Source: Micromonospora mirobrigensis
GTDB lineage: Bacteria > Actinomycetota > Actinomycetes > Mycobacteriales > Micromonosporaceae
Reading direction: 5' to 3'
Assembly (NCBI RefSeq): GCF_900091555.1
Contig: NZ_FMCX01000010.1
Span: 62,001 to 126,000, forward strand
Length of the DNA stretch: 64,000 nt
Position 1 is the first letter of the stretch. Each line of letters starts with the position of its first letter. Of this stretch, positions 61,801 through 64,000 are shown in pieces. A program made the translations under genes and the position numbers. A model generated the notes under the pieces. That model searched no databases. It saw only the letters and a program-made list of their open reading frames with translations, and was not told where the DNA came from.

Positions 61801-63028
61801 GCATCCCGGCCGCCCGGTCCGCCTCCGGCGCTTGATAACGGCGGACCTCGTCGTCGAAGAACAACTCCAGGCTGGCCGGATCGCTCGACGGCCCGAGCCG
61901 GGTGAGTTGCGTCGTGCCCGCGAGCCGGCCACCGGTCTGCCAGTCGGTCACCACCAGCGTCGGGCGTGGGCCGTCGGCGTCACCGACGTAGACCGCGCGG
62001 GGCGAGAGCGCCCGGTGGGCCAGCCGTCGGGAGTGGGCGTAGTCAATGATCTCGGCGAGATCCTGCACCAGCTGCAAGCGCTGGGCGAGGGTGAGGGCGT
62101 CTCCCCGGCGCAGCAGCCACTGGTCGAGGCGTACCCAGTCCTGCTGGTGGTCGAAGACGACCGCGGGGCCCCACGCGTGCTCGACCAGGTCGTGCGCTCG
62201 CGCCACGCCCGGGTGGTGGATGCCCTGGAGGAGCCGGAACTCCCGCTCCGCCGCCTTGCGGATCGTCGGCACCTCGTGCTCGGCGGCCCGACTGGTCAGA
62301 TAGAACCGGACCCGGCGCACCAGCGACGTGTCGAGCGTGTGCCCGGCCAAGAAGTCCTGCCAGCCCAGTCCCTCGGCGAACGGCTTCGGGTGCAGCAGCA
62401 GCTGGCCGACCTTGCGGTCCGCCACCGACGGCCGGATCTTGGCACCGCGGACCAGCTCGACGATCTGCCGGGCCCTCGCCTCGTCGACAAGGTGGCCCGG
62501 GTTGCGTGGCAGGGCCAGCAGGAACGTCTTCAGGCTCGCCAGGTTGGCCTCGGGATGCCCGTCCAACCCATAGACGTGCTGGCTGCCGATCGCGTCGAGG
62601 TCCGCCCGCATCGCTCTGGCGTGCAGGAACACCCCAGCCCCGATGTACGGCGTGTCGTGCTGCCGTCCCTGCTGCTTGGCGTAGTGGCGGATCAGGCTGG
62701 CCAGCCGCTTCGCCTTACGGTTGGCCAAGATGTACGGGTTGTCCTCCGGGATGAGGCGGGAGTTGGGTGCACGGCGCACCCACTGCGTCCCGTCGCCCCG
62801 GATCTCGCCCTGCCAATGCTTCAACTCGAGCACGTAGAGACCACTGGGGGTGAGCACCAGAGCGTCGACCTCGTTGATCGAGCCGTCGGCGCCGACGAAC
62901 TCGACGTTGGCCCAGACGTGGTAGGGCTCTGCATCCGGCAGGTAACTGGCCAGCTCACGCAGGCCATCCTGTTCCCAGGCGTAGGAGCTCGCGTTGATCT
63001 GCTCCCAGCGCGGGGAATCGTCCCGCAT
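58898..63028 (-). CDS. pglW: PglW: NERD-domain and tandem kinase-like BREX protein
   Basis: 1376 residues. A NERD domain (about 38-150) has EVDALVL and YVLELKHWQG, the D ... E-x-K pattern of a nuclease fold. A first kinase-like domain (about 228-492) has HRALSPRAVY and TDWQTG where HRDLKPEN and DFG should be, so it is probably a pseudokinase. A second domain (about 515-780) has an intact LGSGAT glycine loop, K547 and HRDLKPAN at 634, with DFSL at 659. Helix-hairpin-helix-like and other DNA-binding-looking segments follow. PglW is the serine/threonine kinase of type 2 BREX. It is first in its operon, divergent from 63,215. Confidence 0.95.
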   Translation of the reverse strand: MRDDSPRWEQINASSYAWEQDGLRELASYLPDAEPYHVWANVEFVGADGSINEVDALVLTPSGLYVLELKHWQGEIRGDGTQWVRRAPNSRLIPEDNPYILANRKAKRLASLIRHYAKQQGRQHDTPYIGAGVFLHARAMRADLDAIGSQHVYGLDGHPEANLASLKTFLLALPRNPGHLVDEARARQIVELVRGAKIRPSVADRKVGQLLLHPKPFAEGLGWQDFLAGHTLDTSLVRRVRFYLTSRAAEHEVPTIRKAAEREFRLLQGIHHPGVARAHDLVEHAWGPAVVFDHQQDWVRLDQWLLRRGDALTLAQRLQLVQDLAEIIDYAHSRRLAHRALSPRAVYVGDADGPRPTLVVTDWQTGGRLAGTTQLTRLGPSSDPASLELFFDDEVRRYQAPEADRAAGMPGHRLDVFSLGALAYRIFAGAAPAATAEDLASAVRDGGLHLDAVVDGMPSELVQLVYDATRGDPGQRLPSVSRFRSDLEKVWDELTAPEPEPVTDPLSAHRGDLLDGGLEVKDRLGSGATAVALLVRRAGESRDLVLKVARDEQHEERLTAEAQTLGKLNHHQVAALVEGPVRVGGRTALLMESAGQQTLAEELRGGRLALDLLERYGRDLLDIVNYLDGQAVWHRDLKPANLAARPRPKDKQPHLCVFDFSLSSTPAGQLGAGTVGYLDPFLGPPRRLRYDAAAERFAAAVVLYEMATGTLPRWGDNANPAVVSDEVTLDPAAFDPAVADRLVEFFRRALAREAAARFDTVDEMTDAWRAIFQQVPQPAVTPVGPLPAVVGLTRESPLAATELTARARSALERLGMHTVGELLDAEPSALTRAKGVPDATRKEILAQGRALRAVLPGGDEPAVADDRPVAQGVEALCVSLLPAKSSRNHRVLAVLLGQAPTDGGVFLRWPAQSEAARVTERSQPQISKLLAGQAKVWLADPALEAVRNEIVALLDARGAVMSAEELAQALIAARGSYTSEPKRLPQAMGLVRAAVEAELSTGGDARVDTYRFRSSGVVLVGREPDDPASDVTAADFLAYVVELGGRAAELADADPLPTRQRAVDELRRVAVPAGLPAVADLRLLQLAAIGSNDRVDVNAQGQLYPVGMPAERALRLSVGTLIGQRLGPRQIRDRVHSRFPRAERVPDRPALTDLLAAAEVPLTWHSHEQVYAPPTINTAVTGTRMATTHTPLLGLTAADEVGDRLAAAIERRAFLAVLAPWRRVGPARRALLARLPLTEVDVTAILLDRLRALGFPWEAIVAADNGNPQDADFRSLVDLVRHQVVPAVGEAVAAVDGPVLLTEAAPLARYGQLGLLQELADPTRPRPAARLLLVPARRPDPAVLDGVQLPLTSPASQSLWLAGDWITGDLSGATTR

Positions 63029-63135
63029 GCGCCGCCCCCTTCACCCCGGCCGTCGCCGTCCCGACCTCAGCCTTCGCACCCTACCGGGCGGACGTCCGCG
63101 CAATGGAGCACCACTGCTGCCGCACCAGGCTGAAT

Positions 63136-63166
63136 ACTTTCCGCACTTGTGTCGCCACTTTCCGCA
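63136..63166. repeat. in-phase direct repeats in the pglW promoter region
   Basis: ACTTTCCGCA occurs twice (63136-63145 and 63157-63166), exactly 21 bases apart, two helical turns. They lie between divergent pglW and the 63,215 gene in an A/T-richer island. This spacing suits a regulator that binds one DNA face. Confidence 0.5.
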
Positions 63167-63214
63167 TCAATAGACTCCAATCAAGGCACTTTCCCGCCCC
63201 TCCGGGAGGTCACC

Positions 63215-63988
63215 TTGGGCACCTCGACGCGTCTACTCGGCCCCAAGAACGCCGGGTGGACGAGCGCCAAGCGCCAATTGAGTGAGTGGGTGCCCGACCA
63301 TGACGGCACGCCGGGCTCACTCGGCGAGGACGACCAGCGTGCCGCCGAGGAAGTGGCGACACAGTTTCGCCGCGCACTACGTGACGCACTGCGTGACGAC
63401 CCCACGCGGTTCGGACTCCGCGACACGGCCCTCGACGTCGGGCAGCGGCTCGTCACCGTTCTGGACGACCTTCGGCAGCCCGACCCAGCGATCCTTCGTG
63501 ACCTCCCGCAACAGGACACGCCGGCCGCCACCGACGAGTTCGTCCGACGATTCGTCACCGAGGTCGGCGGGGACGGCCGCCTCATCGTTGACGCCATCGC
63601 TCGACGGGCGGCACGCGGCGCCGCCGAACGTCTCGTCGCGCCGGCCGGCCCGTTGGCCGATCCGGCTCGTCCGCAACGAATCACCGGTGAACTGTTCTGC
63701 GCGATCTACCGGCTGTTCTTCGGCGAACTGATCGGCGAGTTCGTGCATGTCCTGATCGCGGAGAACATCAAGCTCGCGGTGCCGGCGCTGGTGGTGCTCG
63801 ACCCGACGGACACGGTGGCCGGCTTCGTCGCGGGCCAGGTCGTCAGGCTGCTTCCCGACCCATGTGATGCGGCCACGGCACGTGAACCGGAAAGACCACG
63901 GCTGGCCGAGGTCGCCCGGGAACTGCTCACCGACACCGTCACCGAGGCGCTCGGCCTCGGTGAGACCGGGCTGGACCTGGCGGCATGA
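63215..63988 (+). CDS. unknown protein, GTS...GP N-terminus, defence-island associated
   Basis: About 257 residues from TTG 63215, chosen because GGGAGG lies five bases upstream; a GTG at 63149 would extend it through the repeat-bearing promoter. The N-terminus GTSTRLLGPKNAGWTSAKRQL follows a G-T-S-x-x-x-x-G-P pattern recalling first-gene partners in some multi-gene actinobacterial defence operons, perhaps QatB-like, but I cannot confirm it. The rest is helical without catalytic motifs (ELFCAIYRLFFGELIGEFVHVLIAE is the most hydrophobic part). Its stop overlaps the start of another gene (ATGA), so it opens an operon leaving the window. Confidence 0.6.
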   Translation: MGTSTRLLGPKNAGWTSAKRQLSEWVPDHDGTPGSLGEDDQRAAEEVATQFRRALRDALRDDPTRFGLRDTALDVGQRLVTVLDDLRQPDPAILRDLPQQDTPAATDEFVRRFVTEVGGDGRLIVDAIARRAARGAAERLVAPAGPLADPARPQRITGELFCAIYRLFFGELIGEFVHVLIAENIKLAVPALVVLDPTDTVAGFVAGQVVRLLPDPCDAATAREPERPRLAEVARELLTDTVTEALGLGETGLDLAA

Positions 63989-64000
63989 CAGCGGCCGGGC
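63985..64000 (+). CDS. start of next gene, cut by window edge
   Basis: ATG at 63985 overlaps the preceding stop by four bases and reads MTAAG before the sequence ends. The tight overlap marks it as the second gene of the 63,215 operon. Nothing about its product can be said. Confidence 0.5.

Noticed and set aside
58241..63133. Open frame of over 1600 codons antisense to pglW
   Set aside because: It mirrors pglW codon structure (high-G+C shadow frame), is rich in Arg/Gln/His/Pro without domains, and has no ribosome binding site.

Overview
The window reads as chromosome of a very high-G+C actinomycete, most likely a Micromonospora or close relative. The evidence is the G/C-rich third codon positions, GTG/TTG starts, a c-di-AMP riboswitch ahead of a secreted cell-wall enzyme, DivIVA- and XRE-type actinobacterial regulators, and a secreted CBM2-tailed xyloglucanase. 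The genus is an inference from style, not from a marker gene. Region 1 (1-17,300) is ordinary chromosome: a truncated alpha/beta hydrolase, a HelD-like helicase, a CDF metal exporter behind a metal-operator-like palindrome, a riboswitch-controlled M15-like wall enzyme, small membrane/SRPBCC/STAS genes, a GH74 xyloglucanase behind a CebR-like box, and a stress/redox group (BON protein, peroxiredoxin, DsbA-like protein, a large LuxR regulator, a zinc alcohol dehydrogenase). Region 2 (17,300-36,460) holds a secreted FG-GAP repeat protein with two tiny coupled genes and a divergent TrmB/LuxR-type regulator, an enoyl-reductase-like protein, a MerR/sliding-clamp fusion, an unusual seryl-tRNA synthetase, a CcdA/redoxin pair, a heme-b/NuoF-like electron-transfer pair, a secreted alpha-amylase, a frameshifted L,D-transpeptidase, a two-component system with an ABC exporter, and another hydrolase. 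Region 3 (36,470-64,000) is a defence island centred on a complete type 2 BREX (Pgl) system. One minus-strand block is pglY-pglZ-brxD-brxHI (46,428 to 36,471). The other is pglW-[ATPase]-[TOPRIM-like]-[DUF262]-pglX (63,028 to 51,468). The two blocks are separated by an XRE regulator, a GNAT enzyme, a possible PD-(D/E)xK protein and a toxin-antitoxin pair with its palindromic operator. The most interesting part is the insertion between pglW and pglX: a DUF3696-type AAA ATPase overlapping a DUF4435/OLD-like TOPRIM protein, followed by a DUF262 protein with the DGQQR-type motif. ATPase-TOPRIM pairs occur in abortive defence (OLD, PARIS), and DUF262 proteins occur in modified-DNA restriction (GmrS, BrxU). 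The locus therefore looks like BREX with a built-in second layer, possibly a guard against anti-restriction proteins or a nuclease against modified phage DNA. The pglX specificity region is a low-G+C patch, which suggests exchange of target-recognition sequence. All functional statements are homology and motif reading by eye; no search was run.
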